Shown: positions 26,429-37,295, numbered from the stretch's first letter. The stretch: DNA of 64,000 nucleotides from Drosophila persimilis (GCF_003286085.1 NW_020825288.1:3410001-3474000), one strand, 5' to 3'. Notes: generated by a model not told the origin, from the letters alone. Numbers and translations: made by a program.

Positions 26429-26434
26429 TTTATT
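26429..26434 (-). terminator. Candidate polyadenylation signal for the fingerless ZAD gene
   Basis: Minus-strand AATAAA about 113 bases after the stop codon at 26,547. Confidence 0.5.
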
Positions 26435-26546
26435 TTTTATACGTCCAAAAAAAAGTATGTTTTATATATACGACCGATTATGATAATAGTATGTTGATAA
26501 ATAGAGCTATGAAAAAAAAAAACCATGGTTACATGGTTATTGGCCA

Positions 26547-27721
26547 TTATTTCTGCTGACACTTCGACAATGTCGAACTATGCCTATCTCCGTGCCTGAG
26601 ACGACAGCGCACACAATTGGCAGGATCCACGGATGCTGGATCGTAGCGTCGGCTGTGCTTGCGACATAATTTGTCGCGATCCTTTTGATGATGGGAACGA
26701 ACTTTCTTGTGAGGTGAAGGCTTCACCTGGGTTGTTTTGTTAGCGGTAGATCTAAAAGACAGGAAGGTGTCGGTGTTGAAATCTTCTCGCAAGTTATTCA
26801 ATTCTAGATCCGATATGGGTATTTCCACCATGGGTACTGGCACAATTGGCCCAGGAGTTGCGACTGCTTCTGGTGCTGTGGTCGATGGAGTTTTCGGGTT
26901 TGAATCATCATCTGAAATGTATGAAATAGTTTTAGCCAACGATGAGAATTGCCATATCAAAAGAACTGACCTAGAAGATCCACAAAGCTCACATTGCCGT
27001 CTTCCCTGACCTCATCAGGCTTAACAGGAGCTTCAGCTACGTACAACTCGGAACCTTCAAACGCCATCACCTGGTTCGAGGACGTAATGCTTCTCAGTCT
27101 CATATTGTCCGAGTCGGACCAGTAACTCTCGCAGCGTTCGACATTGCCGTAGAGTGTCTCGTTGCGTTTGCGCTCGAAGAATCGCTCCATTTCATGAAAA
27201 ACATCATCCAGGACGCCGATGCGGCACTTTTTCTTAGCTTCTTCCTCAATTTTCTCCTCCACTTCCTTTCGCAGGTCTTGTTCTATCTCGGCGCGCATTT
27301 CCTTCTTGCATGCGCTGAGCAATTGCTTTTTGTAAGAATCGATTTCGGAGCGGATCAGTTGAGCCGTCTGCATGCGCCACTGGGCGCTGCTCTCGGAGCA
27401 GGCTGTGGGTGTGCAGCCAGCCACATCGTGCAGCTCAAACTCCTCCTCGGCGGCTACCAAAGTGTCTACCAGCCCGCCTTTCGGATCCCGGCTCTGCAGG
27501 ACCTTATTGCGCCGTAGCCTTCTGTCAGCAGCATGGCAGCGTTTGCGAAAAGCATAGTGCTCCTCGACTCGCAAAAGACATTCCGGGCAGATAACTTGGG
27601 GCAGGTCATCGTTGGGCTGCACCTCGACAGCAGTGCAAGCTATTATCTTTAGGGCGGTTTGGCCATTGGAAATCAAAAAGTTGGCGTCGCTTGAGAGACA
27701 CAGACGGCACACATTCAACAT
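26547..27721 (-). CDS. ZAD-domain protein without C2H2 fingers
   Basis: Two coding exons on the minus strand: 26,971-27,721 and 26,547-26,911. The intron is 59 bp with GT-AG ends, and the product is about 371 residues. The start MLNVCRLCLSSDANF puts the first zinc pair (C5, C8) right at the N-terminus, as usual for ZAD proteins. The second pair is C45/C48 (ICPEC). An in-frame ATG 32 codons upstream (27,817) would add a basic leader and seems less likely. A long charged helix (about 115-185, RAEIEQDLRKEVEEKIEEE) and acidic linkers follow. The C-terminus is basic with a few scattered cysteines (LCRKHSRRYD...NCVRCRLRHGD) but contains no C2H2 finger. It could act as a ZAD dimerisation partner or have lost its fingers. 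The layout resembles that of the next ZAD gene, so they are probably tandem duplicates. Confidence 0.88.
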
Positions 27722-27864
27722 TGTTTGCCGGCACGGGACGAAACAAACACAGGACTTAGGAACTCTTAGTTTCTTTGTTTTTGCACGTTTTACAAAATCA
27801 AACCCAACAATTAACAATTTTTAAAGTTGGATTCAAAATAAATAGACAAAATAAAAACTGGACT

Positions 27865-27872
27865 TATCGATA
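27865..27872. promoter_or_regulatory. DRE palindrome TATCGATA
   Basis: Exact DREF-site palindrome 144 bp upstream of the fingerless ZAD gene start, directly abutting the ATACCGT-type repeat. Confidence 0.6.
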
Positions 27873-27957
27873 AAATATACCCCCAGAAATATACCGTCTC
27901 ATTTTCAAAATTGACCGTAAATATACCATCAACTCAAAAGTATATAATATACCGTAA
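27871..27957. repeat. ATACCGT-rich promoter-proximal repeat, copy C (partial)
   Basis: Shares CCCAGAAATATACCGTCTCATTTT, broken after 20 bases by substitutions, and ACCGTAAATATACC with copies A and B. It lacks their downstream TTCCGTCGAATA part. It lies 150-236 bp upstream of the fingerless ZAD gene start, the third consecutive minus-strand gene with this element. Confidence 0.7.
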
Positions 27958-28218
27958 ATGGTCACCCTGATTTTGAGCTGCTTTCGATATAAATAATAAC
28001 GAAGTGTATGTATTTTTAATATTTCAAATATCTTATTCAAAAAAATGTGATTTGTGCCAAACTTAACATTGATATACAAATATCAGTTATTGGGTTGCTT
28101 AAACGACATCATCTTGTCCCATATCGGCATCGTCTAGCTCGCACAATTCAAGACATTTTGTATTATTTTCCAGTATTTTGAAGACGCGTTACCGCTTGTC
28201 CAATGCAATACAGAAGTA

Positions 28219-28229
28219 CGGCCACACTG
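28219..28229. promoter_or_regulatory. Rpn2: Motif-1-like element in the Rpn2 promoter
   Basis: CGGCCACACTG differs at one base from the motif 1 consensus bound by M1BP. It lies about 190 bp before the Rpn2 start codon, a plausible distance for a core promoter with a leader. Confidence 0.45.
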
Positions 28230-28414
28230 TATGTGAGTGATTTTGCATTTTCGGCATAAAGAAAAATTTATAAAAAAAGGAGCAAATTGTTGGTTAGTAC
28301 GCAGTAAATTAACTTAATTACATTATATTTTTAAAGTGTTCGGTGTCTAAATTTGACATATCTCAATTACACATTTGTAGAACAGATATTCAGCTGGAAA
28401 AAAAGAAGCACAAA

Positions 28415-31400
28415 ATGAGTCTTACATCCGCCGCGGGGATAATATCCCTACTCGATGAACCGATGCCAGATCTTAAGGTATTTGCCCTGAAGAAGCTGGA
28501 CAACATTGTGGAGGAGTTTTGGCCGGAAATATCCGAGTCCATAGAGAAAATTGAGATGCTCCATGAAGATAGAGGTTTTCCGGAAAACAAACTGGCTGGC
28601 ATGGTTGCCTCCAAGGTATTCTATCACTTGGGATCATTCGAGGATGCCCTCACTTATGCGCTGGGCGCTGGAGATCTGTTCGATGTGAATGCGCGTAACG
28701 AATACACGGAGACAATCATTGCCAAGTGCATTGATTTCTACATTGCCCAACGCGTCCAATTCATTGAGAATCCCAAGGAGGCCACCGCTGTAGATGAGCG
28801 CCTCGAGGGCATTGTGAATCGCATGATACAGCGCTGCCTGGACGACAACCAGTTCAGGCAGGCTCTGGGCATTGCGCTGGAGACCCGCCGCATGGACATC
28901 TTTACGGTGGCCATCATGAAGTCTGACGACGTACGTGGCATGCTGGCCTATGCCTACAATGTGACAATGTCCCTGATACAGAATCGCGGCTTCCGCAATG
29001 AAGTACTGCGCTGTTTGGTCGGCCTTTACAAGGACCTGGGCGTGCCCGATTATGTCAACATGTGCCAGTGCTTGATATTCCTCGAGGATCCTCTGGCCGT
29101 AGCAGAGATGCTAGACGCTCTGACACGATCCGTTGTGGAGACAAACAATCTGATGGCCTATCAGATTGCATTTGATCTGTACGAGTCGGCCACCCAAGAG
29201 TTTCTGGGCAACGTACTGCAGGCTCTCAAGGATACAGCACCGATACCCACAGCCCTGCCCAGCACATTCAAGCCTCAGGGGACTACCTCTGGCGATGCGG
29301 CGGCCAAGTCTGACGAAGATAAGGCCAAACCGGACGAAGATATTACGGAAGAAAAAGAACGTAAGTCTTGGACTCTATAATGTATAGCATTTCGGTTGAA
29401 TAAATTACATTTTTTACGTATCTAGCCGAGCCCAAGGTCGAGCGCACAATCGATTCCTTGAACGAGGTGGAGAAACTGCATCAGAAAAATATTGAGAAGC
29501 TGATTTCCATTCTCTCCGGCGAGATCTCGATTGATCTGCAGCTGCAGTTCCTTATTCGCAGCAATCATGCCGATTTACAGGTGCTGCGCGGCACCAAGGA
29601 GGCTGTGCGCGTGTCCATCTGCCACACGGCCACAGTCATCGCCAATGCCTTCATGCACAGCGGCACAACCTCAGATCAATTCCTGCGCGACAACTTGGAT
29701 TGGTTGGCGAGGGCGATCAACTGGGCCAAATTAACGGCCACCGCTTCGCTGGGAGTCATCCATCGGGGACACGAGAAGGATTCGCTGGCGCTGATGCAGA
29801 GCTACTTGCCCAAAGAGGCGGGTCCCAGTTCTGGCTACTCTGAGGGCGGCGCCCTCTATGCTCTGGGCCTCATACATGCCAATCACGGAGCCAATATCAT
29901 TGACTACTTGTTGCAGCAGCTGAAGGATGCCCAGAACGAGAATGTGCGTCACGGCGGCTGCCTGGGCCTCGGTCTGGCTGGTATGGGAACCCACCGACAG
30001 GATCTGTACGAGCAGTTGAAGTTTAATTTGTATCAGGATGATGCTGTTACCGGCGAGGCGGCGGGCATTGCCATGGGCATGGTTATGCTGGGCTCCAAGA
30101 ACGCTCAGGCCATCGAGGATATGGTGTCGTATGCGCAGGAAACGCAGCACGAGAAGATCCTTCGGGGTCTGGCTGTCGGCATATCGCTTACCATGTTCTC
30201 CCGCCTTGAGGAGGCCGATCCCCTCGTCACCAGTCTTTCCACCGACAAGGATCCCGTCCTGCGTCGCTCCGGCATGTACACCCTGGCCATGGCTTACAAC
30301 GGAACCGGGAGCAACAAAGCCATACGCAAACTCCTGCACGTGGCCGTCTCCGATGTCAACGATGATGTCCGACGGGCTGCCGTCACCGCCATTGGCTTCA
30401 TACTGTTCCGCACACCGGAACAGTGCCCTTCGGTGGTCAGCCTGCTGGCCGAGTCCTACAACCCGCACGTACGCTACGGCGCAGCGATGGCTTTGGGCAT
30501 TGCCTGCGCCGGCACTGGACTGCGCGAAGCCATTGCTTTGCTGGAGCCGATGGTGAAATTCGATCCCGTGAACTTTGTGCGCCAGGGAGCATTGATTGCC
30601 TCGGCCATGATCCTCATACAGCACACGGACCAGAGCTGCCCCAAGACCACCTTCTTCCGCCAGCTGTATGCGGAGGTCATTAGCAACAAACACGAGGATG
30701 TCATGGCCAAATACGGCGCCATCTTGGCACAAGGTGAGTTCTCCCCTTTTGTGGGATTGTAAAACATGACAAATAATCGCTTTGCCCCATTGCTAGGTAT
30801 CATTGATGCCGGCGGACGGAACGCTACGCTCTCGCTGCAATCACGGACCGGACACACCAATCTGCAGGCTGTCGTCGGAATGCTGGCCTTCACTCAGTAC
30901 TGGTACTGGTTCCCCCTGGCTCACACTCTGTCGCTGGCCTTCACGCCGACGTGTGTGATTGGTCTGAACTCGGACTTGAAGATGCCCAAAATGGAGTTCA
31001 AGTCGGCTGCCAAGCCATCGCTGTACGCCTACCCTGCCCCGCTGGAGGAGAAGAAGAGCGAGGAGCGAGAGAAGGTGGCCACGGCGGTGCTCTCGATTGC
31101 CGCCAGACAGAAGCGGCGCGAGAATGCCGACAAGAAGGAAGACGACAAAATGGACGTGGATGAGGACAGCAAGGAGGGTGCAACGCCAGCCAAGAAGGAT
31201 GATGAGAAGGCCGAGCCGGCAGCCAAGTCGGATGAGAAGGCAGCGGAGGAGAAACCCAAGAAGAAGGACGAGAAGGAGAAGGAAAAGAAAAAGGAGGATG
31301 AGAAGGAGAAGGACAAAGAGGCGGCCGGCACAAGCGCTGACAAAGAGAAGGACAAGAAAGATGAGAAGAAGGAAAAGAAAGAGCCGGAACCGAACTTCGA

Positions 31401-31635
31401 AATCCTCCAGAATCCCGCACGCGTCCTGCGTCAACAGTTGAAGGTCCTGAGCGTCATAGACAACCAGACCTACGAGCCCCTCAAGGAGGTCACCATTGGC
31501 GGCATCATTGTATTCCAGCACAGCGGCAAGGTTGAGGAACAGGAACTCGTCGAACCCGTGGCCGCCTTCGGTCCAATGAACGATGAGGAGAAGGAGCCCG
31601 AGCCACCAGAGCCCTTCGAATACATTGAAGACTAA
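28415..31635 (+). CDS. Rpn2: Rpn2: 26S proteasome regulatory particle non-ATPase subunit (PSMD1)
   Basis: Three coding exons: 28,415-29,360; 29,426-30,733; 30,797-31,635. The introns are 65 and 63 bp with GT-AG ends, giving about 1,030 residues, close to the usual length. The start [16 protein letters not shown] is the family's usual beginning. A few codons of open frame precede it from an ATG at 28,343 but look like leader. Residues 1-~340 are the helical N-terminal rod. About 400-770 hold the proteasome/cyclosome repeats (repeated LG.A..G units such as [15 protein letters not shown]). About 856-950 is a strikingly charged KEKE motif. The C-terminus ([15 protein letters not shown]...) is the conserved region that anchors Rpn13 and related partners. 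Rpn2 is a scaffold of the 19S base where ubiquitin receptors and Rpn10/Rpn13 contacts assemble. No defect is seen. It is expressed from the divergent promoter shared with the ZAD gene. Confidence 0.97.
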
Positions 31636-31760
31636 ATGGGCATGTTGTTCGTCATTATCTAAGTATATTTGTTCTGAATTTTCAGTTTTGGCAAAAGTGT
31701 CACGATATCTACTAAACACAAACAATTGCATACGCCGATTTAACGCTAATCCCTAATTAT

Positions 31761-31771
31761 AATAAAATAAA
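31761..31771 (+). terminator. Rpn2: Polyadenylation signals for Rpn2
   Basis: Two overlapping AATAAA hexamers (31,761-31,766 and 31,766-31,771) about 125 bases after the stop codon. Confidence 0.7.
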
Positions 31772-31865
31772 TGGTTCATCTTCTATGATGTAAAGAACGT
31801 GCTTTGCTTGGTTTTTGAATCAAAAACATAGGGCAGTTATTAGACGAAAATTTTGCGGTCAAATC

Positions 31866-32408
31866 AAGTAAAAAAAACGAGGGGGAACGTTGTGAGTTGC
31901 TGCGGAGGCCGCAACTCTACACTTATACCCGATATATAGACAGAAAACGTGTCTGAACATGTCGTCGGGCGCTGCGTAGCCACTGCAACTTAATTTGTTT
32001 CCTTTTGGCTATAAAAATCTGATCCAGATTCAGCAATCTCTAGATACGGTCATTCTCTATGATTGTGCGTTTTTAGTTTTCGCGTATCTTTAATATTGTG
32101 GATGCCACAGATTTTCATCCTTTGTGGGGGACGGAAGGGGGTGGGGCGAACTTTTGAAATATACGTTTAGTAGTGACATATTACAGAAGTTTGGATACAA
32201 AATGTCGTTGCTCTAGCTCTTATAGTCTTTGAGCACTAGTCGCTCATAGGGACGGAGTGACGGACGGACAGACAGACAGACAGGGTTCAATGGACTCGGC
32301 TATTGATGCTGATAATCAATCGGAAACGATTCCTTCTGGACGATTCCACATCCCTTCTCACCACAAATCTAATATACCCCTATAATCATTTTGAGTATCG
32401 GGTATTAA
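31866..32408. mobile_element. DINE-1/SGM-type non-autonomous Helitron remnant
   Basis: About 540 bp with the layout I know for obscura-group DINE-1 (also called SGM or ISY) elements. It has an AAGTAAAAAAAACGAG start and a GTTGTGAGTTGCTGCGGAGG / CCGCAACTC inverted arrangement. A short GACG/GACA microsatellite core (32,251-32,283) is followed by GGAAACGATTCCTTCTGGAC and an end reading TTTGAGTATCGGGTATTAATA. It encodes no protein and would have moved only with help from an autonomous Helitron. Family identity is from memory. Boundaries are accurate to about 10 bp. Confidence 0.85.
32251..32283. repeat. GACG/GACA microsatellite core of the Helitron remnant
   Basis: Tandem GACG then GACA tetramers, the variable microsatellite that DINE-1 elements carry internally. 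Confidence 0.85.
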
Positions 32409-33091
32409 TAAAAACCGATGAACAGTTGACGAGAGTCGAGTTCGAAAATTCGAACTTTGTGCGAAGCAACAGCAATACGCGTCAGTGACCATAAGCCAAG
32501 CCATGCGAGAGAAGAGCACAACTAATAGAACTAAGCATTTGGCGGGATGGCAGTTTATTCAAATAATTGTATATTTCAAATGTACACATATTTGAGTTGA
32601 AATAATGCAGTAACAGTAGCCTTAAATGTGGGAAATGATTGGAATGAGGCGAAAAAGCATCTATAATAAAGTGTAAGTCGCATGAGAGCTTTACGGTCCT
32701 GTTATTATGTCAGACCCTTTGATCCCTGCTATTGTGAATGAAAGCTTTTGGCAAAAGCTCTTTCATAACATTCTCCTGTTCCGTTGTGTTCGCTCTCGTC
32801 CTCCCACCCTTCCTCTTTCGCACACACACAACTCGTGTTTTGTTGCTGGAGTTTATCATAGTCCTCTTTGGGTTTGCGTTTTCTTTTGCTTTCGCTTTCG
32901 CACTCGTTTATTTAGTTCAGTGTGTTCCGTCGTTCAGTTGCGTCCTGCGTCCTGGCATATCCTGTCGCTATAGCTGTGTGTGCTGTCGCTTAGCGTTCTC
33001 CTCTCGTGGCTTTTGAGTGCATTTCAGCGGCTGCAAACAACAACAGAAGTTTGCCAAAACAAAATTTGCATAATTCCGAAGAATTTAGTGG
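32409..33091 (+). promoter_or_regulatory. GstZ2: Probable promoter and leader of the distal GstZ2 transcript
   Basis: No coding exon is seen. Two initiator-like TCAGT strings (32,917 and 32,934) occur in a T/C-rich stretch upstream of the ATG at 33,092. The leader reading is inferred from the good coding-exon donor at 33,319/33,320. Confidence 0.35.
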
Positions 33092-33319
33092 ATGGTGATT
33101 AGTGAAACGCGGCCCGATATAGAGAGTCCGATCCGATCCAAGAGCGGAAACAGTAAACTCTTGTCAATTTCGTGGTGGTTTAAGCCGCTTTTGGTGAACC
33201 GGCTCGGATCACAGAAACATTTTTACTCGTCCACCTGGTGTGCGTTGGCACTGAACGGCTTCAAAATTAACTACTCAAAGTATCACCACAACGCTATGTC
33301 CCTATCGGCCATAGCAAAG
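33092..33319 (+). CDS. GstZ2: Alternative first coding exon of GstZ2
   Basis: Open frame of 76 codons from ATG 33,092, with a second in-frame ATG at 33,296 (MSLSAIAK), ending at a canonical donor (GCAAAG|GTAAGC), phase 0. The GstZ2 main exon contains an acceptor-like TTTCCTCCTCCGACGCACAG ending at 35,023, also phase 0. Splicing would give [18 protein letters not shown], keeping the whole thioredoxin fold but replacing the 14-residue N-terminus. The longer start would add a hydrophobic/basic leader that might target the protein, but its ATG context is poor. The short start looks more natural. Supported by splice signals and frame only. Confidence 0.6.
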
Positions 33320-34981
33320 GTAAGCACAAATCGGAGTTCCCAGCGTCATTGGATTGGCGCCTTGTTTGGCAGAGAAATCTATTACCCGAATTGTCACTCA
33401 TACCCCCCGTGCGGGCGACATAGGCAATCTCTGACTTCAGTCGTTCCTGAGGGTGGGTGGGGGCTTGTGTTGGCCCATACCTTGATTTTGTGTTCGGATC
33501 GGGCATGCGCAGACTTGCAGAATTTCACAGCTCCCTCGCGTACACACTGCGAAAGTTTCGGCGGATAGGGTTGCCAGGCGGCCAACATGGACGTGTGCAG
33601 GCACAACCTGGATTACTTACTGCGAGGACTCGACAACCCAATGGCGAGGCTTTTAACTCAAACTCCGGACTCCAGGAATGGCGGGCACTCGGCAATCAAC
33701 CCCTAAAAAGCACACCCTGCGGACAAGCGCCGGACGGGCAGACCGACAAAGCTGCTCAACGAAACTTCTGAGCCAAATATCCTCTCGTGCTTGTACTGCT
33801 GCTGCTTGTGCTTCCTCTTGCTCCCCTTGGTGTCCTTGGCGCGTTTCTGCCGCGGCTGGCTTTCGCCTCGCCTCGCCTCGCTTCGGTTCGCATCGTAACG
33901 TTCGACGAGGACGAGGACAAGGACCAGGACAACGTCAACTTGATTAAGGTTAATGCCCCTATCCGACCTTGGGGTGCGACATACTTCGGGACTCGGCGGT
34001 GCCGGCCTCGGTTCGGGCCCGGCCTACTCTGTGGCTACTGCCACTTCTGCTGGCTGTCTCTCGCGATTTGACTGCTGCTGCTGTCCGACGCTTTCGGCTT
34101 TACTTTCTCATGGGTTCATTGAACTTTTAGGGAACTTATTATGCTTTCCGTGCACACATACACACACCCATTATTCATGTGTGTGAGTGGGTGGGTGGGC
34201 GTAGGGTAGGCCGTCGTCGATAGGCCCTGTTGGGTTGATTGGCCAGCAGCAGCCATCCGGCGGCCGCGCTGTATGTATATCATTTTAGGGCTCGTCCTCG
34301 TCCGCGGCCATTGCCGCTTTTCACTGTTCTGTTCCGTTCGCAGCACAGCGTGTTCGTCATTCGGAGTTCACTGTTGCTCTGCAGCTGTTGTCGGGTGCTA
34401 TTTTTGGTGCAAGACGAACTTGACTCTGTGCTGTGCCGTGCCGTGCCGCGCCGCTCCGTGCTCTGGCTGTGTGCTGTGTGCTCTGTGCTGTACTGTGCTT
34501 TTGTTGCCCCATCACATCAGTCTGTCTCTAGCGTTGCTCCTGTCTGCAGCATTTCGCCGCTTACAATACGATGAATCATGTGGGTATACCTATGCGAAAA
34601 AAAGAAAAAATGTGTTAAACTGTGCTTACAAATCGATAAGTGTGTTTAATTGAAAGTAGAGTAGATCTCGTTCCGATTTAACTCCGCAGCCTAATCAATG
34701 AGTAAACAAAGGCATAAATAGCGCCGAGTGGCATTTAATGCAAATGATTAAACCAGTTTGACTAGATGGATATTATTGAAAATAGTTGTGCCGTTTGTGC
34801 TGTTTGTGCTGTTTGTGCCCCCAACACGTTATCAGTGGCAACCTGTTCTGTTCTTTTCTGCCCTGGGCTCGCTCTCTGTGTTTAAATTAGAATTTATGTA
34901 GATTTCGTAATAGAATTTGTGGGGCTGGGCCGGACAGTCGGCGTCCGGCACAGCAAGCGAAAAGAAGGTTTTTGTGACAAA
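33320..34981 (+). other. GstZ2: GstZ2 upstream intron and proximal promoter region
   Basis: Intron of the distal transcript. It also has to hold the promoter of the transcript starting at ATG 34,982. Simple repeats include CGCCT/CGCTT units (33,866-33,889), a CA run (34,153-34,167) and GTGCTGTGC-type repeats (34,427-34,500). A 94-codon open frame at 33,787-34,071 with a hydrophobic start is judged non-coding. Confidence 0.5.
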
Positions 34982-35778
34982 ATGTCTACTAATGCTACCA
35001 ATGTTTCCTCCTCCGACGCACAGCCAATACTCTACTCGTATTGGCGCAGCTCGTGCTCCTGGCGCGTGCGCATTGCGATGAATCTCAAGGAGATACCCTA
35101 CGACATCAAGCCGATCAGCCTGATCAAGTCCGGTGGAGAGCAGCACTGCAACGAGTATCGCGAGGTCAATCCCATGGAGCAGGTTCCGGCCCTACAGATC
35201 GGTGAGTGCTCTTAAGTCGTGCCAATTTATACTACTTCCGTGTACAACACACCCCCTAGATGGACACACCCTCATCGAATCGGTGGCCATTATGCACTAC
35301 CTCGAGGAGACGCGTCCCCAGCGACCCCTACTGCCACAGGACGTCCACAAGCGGGCCAAGGTGCGCGAAATCGTGGAGATCATCTGCTCGGGCATCCAGC
35401 CGCTGCAGAACCTGATTGTTCTGATACACGTGGGCGAGGAGAAGAAGAAGGAGTGGGCCCAGCACTGGATAACACGTGGTTTCAGGGCGGTGGAGAAGGC
35501 CCTCTCCACCTCCGCCGGGAAGTACTGTGTGGGGGATGAGATCTCGATGGCTGACTGCTGCCTCGTACCGCAGGTGTTCAACGCCAGAAGGTGAGACTAT
35601 CCACTGACAGATTTACAGAGAGGAGATGCCTAACCCGTTTGTACCTAGATTCCATGTGGATTTGCGTCCGTATCCCATTATTCTGCGCATCGATCGTGAG
35701 CTGGAGAGCAATCCGGCCTTCCGGGCAGCCCACCCCTCGAATCAACCGGACTGTCCGCCGGAGCTGCCCAATAAATAG
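34982..35778 (+). CDS. GstZ2: GstZ2: zeta-class glutathione transferase / maleylacetoacetate isomerase
   Basis: Three coding exons: 34,982-35,201; 35,260-35,590; 35,649-35,778. The introns are 58 bp each with GT-AG ends, giving 226 residues, one fewer than the fly protein as I recall it. The N-terminal thioredoxin-like domain carries the zeta signature [10 protein letters not shown] (S23, S24, C25), the glutathione-binding and catalytic patch, and the [12 protein letters not shown] strand-helix. The C-terminal all-helical domain ends CPPELPNK. Zeta GSTs convert maleylacetoacetate to fumarylacetoacetate in tyrosine breakdown and dehalogenate alpha-halo acids. The start ATG gives [14 protein letters not shown]. 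An alternative N-terminus is provided by the exon at 33,092-33,319. It forms a tandem pair with GstZ1, with identical exon boundaries. Confidence 0.95.
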
Positions 35779-36157
35779 AATTTTCCGACGACAACTGCAA
35801 AGCGCCGTAAAACGAAAAAGTGAATTGCAGTTCGTGACCGAAACAAACAAACACACAAGACAAACTCCACACACAGAAATCTGATAAGTGAGCAGGAACA
35901 TGGACGGGAACGTGGACAGGAACGGAGGACGGACGACGGAGTTGGTGCCGAGGAGCTGGCGAGGATTCCATTAAGCATAAACAGTCGGATGTGATTTAAA
36001 AATTTGCTAACAGCATTTGAAATATGCATAAATGCATAAAAATACTATCGATAACATAACGAAATTCCAGCACGAAATTCAAAAACTTCAAAATTCCAAA
36101 AAATTCTCAAGAAAGAACGAAGCAAAAACAAGAAAAACAAAAAAAGAACGAAAGAGT

Positions 36158-36163
36158 AATAAA
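36158..36163 (+). terminator. GstZ2: Proximal polyadenylation signal candidate for GstZ2
   Basis: AATAAA 380 bases after the stop codon. A second candidate lies at 36,999. Confidence 0.45.
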
Positions 36164-37287
36164 TTCCATAATTTCCCTTAGTTTGTCAATGTGAACATGA
36201 TCTAAAAGATGAACTCATATACATATTAAATGTAACTTATTTTTATGCATTTTATTTAGGCTAACAAAAACTTAACAAATTCAAGGAACACTCATGACGA
36301 AAAGCAAAATTCAATTCAGGGATCTAAAACGAAAAACCAAAACAAAAAATATGAATACTATCGAGGATACAAAGATATATATACATATACATATACGTAT
36401 AAGTACTTCATGTCAAAGTTGGGCATACGCTAGACAAAACGTTCACAAAGTACAAAACTTCAGTCAAGAATTAAGTAAACTATACCAACAGACAAAACTA
36501 TATGTTAAATCGAATAACTCATAAGTAATATACGAGAATCCATCGATCGATCCATCGATCGGTCAGTGTTGGGTCAACTATTTTATGGCTCCAAGTGGTT
36601 CCGCAAATGCATAACTAACTAACTAAAGTATTTCTCTCAACTCCACTCAATGCACATAGACGAATGACAAAGCCAACAAATTAGGTGCACAGTATTTTTA
36701 ATAGAAAGTCGATGTAAGCTATAGGGTGAGAATCTGTTCATAAACCCGTGTACGAGTAGCTGTAAGCCTGCCAATGCCAAGTACTGCTGCATGACGGTAC
36801 AATGCACGAGCCGAAGGACGAAGGACATTAGTCACATCATACAAATATACATACATACAAAATATATATAAAAACTTATATGAAAAGAGCTGCGCATTTT
36901 CGCATACCAAACCAAAAGCAAACCAAATTGAAATCGAACAAAACCAACAAACTAATATTCATAATTTCCGAAATATTGTAACAGTTCCATATACTATTAA
37001 TAAATAAACTTCAAACTAAACTAAGCTACAGCTATAAGTTTCTGATTATGTTGTGGCCTCCCAAAAACTGCTGTGGTTGGATCACTGGCATTATAGGGCA
37101 TCACAAGATCAAGTAAAATGCGATACGCAAAGGTGAAAAAGTAGTAAATGGTCAAAGTTTCTCTCGCTCTTAATTTATAAATAGATTTATTTAAATAATA
37201 CACAGGTAATTACACGTAAGTCTACACGTAAATACCTGACGATGAAATTGGCTTACAGAAAAATACCAACGAAACCTTCAATCGATC

Positions 37288-37295
37288 TATCGATA
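37288..37295. promoter_or_regulatory. GstZ1: DRE palindrome upstream of GstZ1
   Basis: Exact TATCGATA 103 bp before the GstZ1 start codon, in the position expected for a DREF-driven core promoter. Confidence 0.6.

Larger units (their letters stand above)
25837..26546. other. Intergenic region between the two ZAD genes
   Basis: Holds the ATACCGT-type repeat (25,886-26,057), which starts 50 bp upstream of the downstream gene's ATG, a DRE palindrome (26,392-26,399) and a minus-strand AATAAA (26,429-26,434) that can end the upstream ZAD gene. No coding exon is seen. Confidence 0.7.
27722..28414. promoter_or_regulatory. Shared divergent promoter region of the fingerless ZAD gene and Rpn2
   Basis: 693 bp between divergent start codons, with no coding exon. 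It contains a DRE (27,865-27,872), the third ATACCGT-type repeat (27,871-27,957) and two near-matches to Drosophila motif 1 (YGGTCACACTR): TGGTCACCCTG at 27,959-27,969 and CGGCCACACTG at 28,219-28,229, each one base off. This combination is typical of TATA-less housekeeping promoters. The motif consensus sequences are from memory. Confidence 0.65.

Noticed and set aside
29731-30732. 333-codon open frame antisense to Rpn2
   Set aside because: It mirrors the Rpn2 coding exon. GC-rich third positions leave few stops on the opposite strand. It has no domain and no splice or promoter context.
30841-31731. 296-codon antisense frame over the Rpn2 C-terminus (Leu-rich)
   Set aside because: Reverse complement of the KEKE repeat (AAG/GAG codons), which reads as CTT/CTC leucines. 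It is a composition artefact.
33787-34071. 94-codon frame with a hydrophobic start in the GstZ2 intron
   Set aside because: The hydrophobic part comes from CTTGCTGCTGC-type and CGCCT repeats and the acidic part from GAGGACGAGGACAAGG repeats. No independent sign of a gene was seen.
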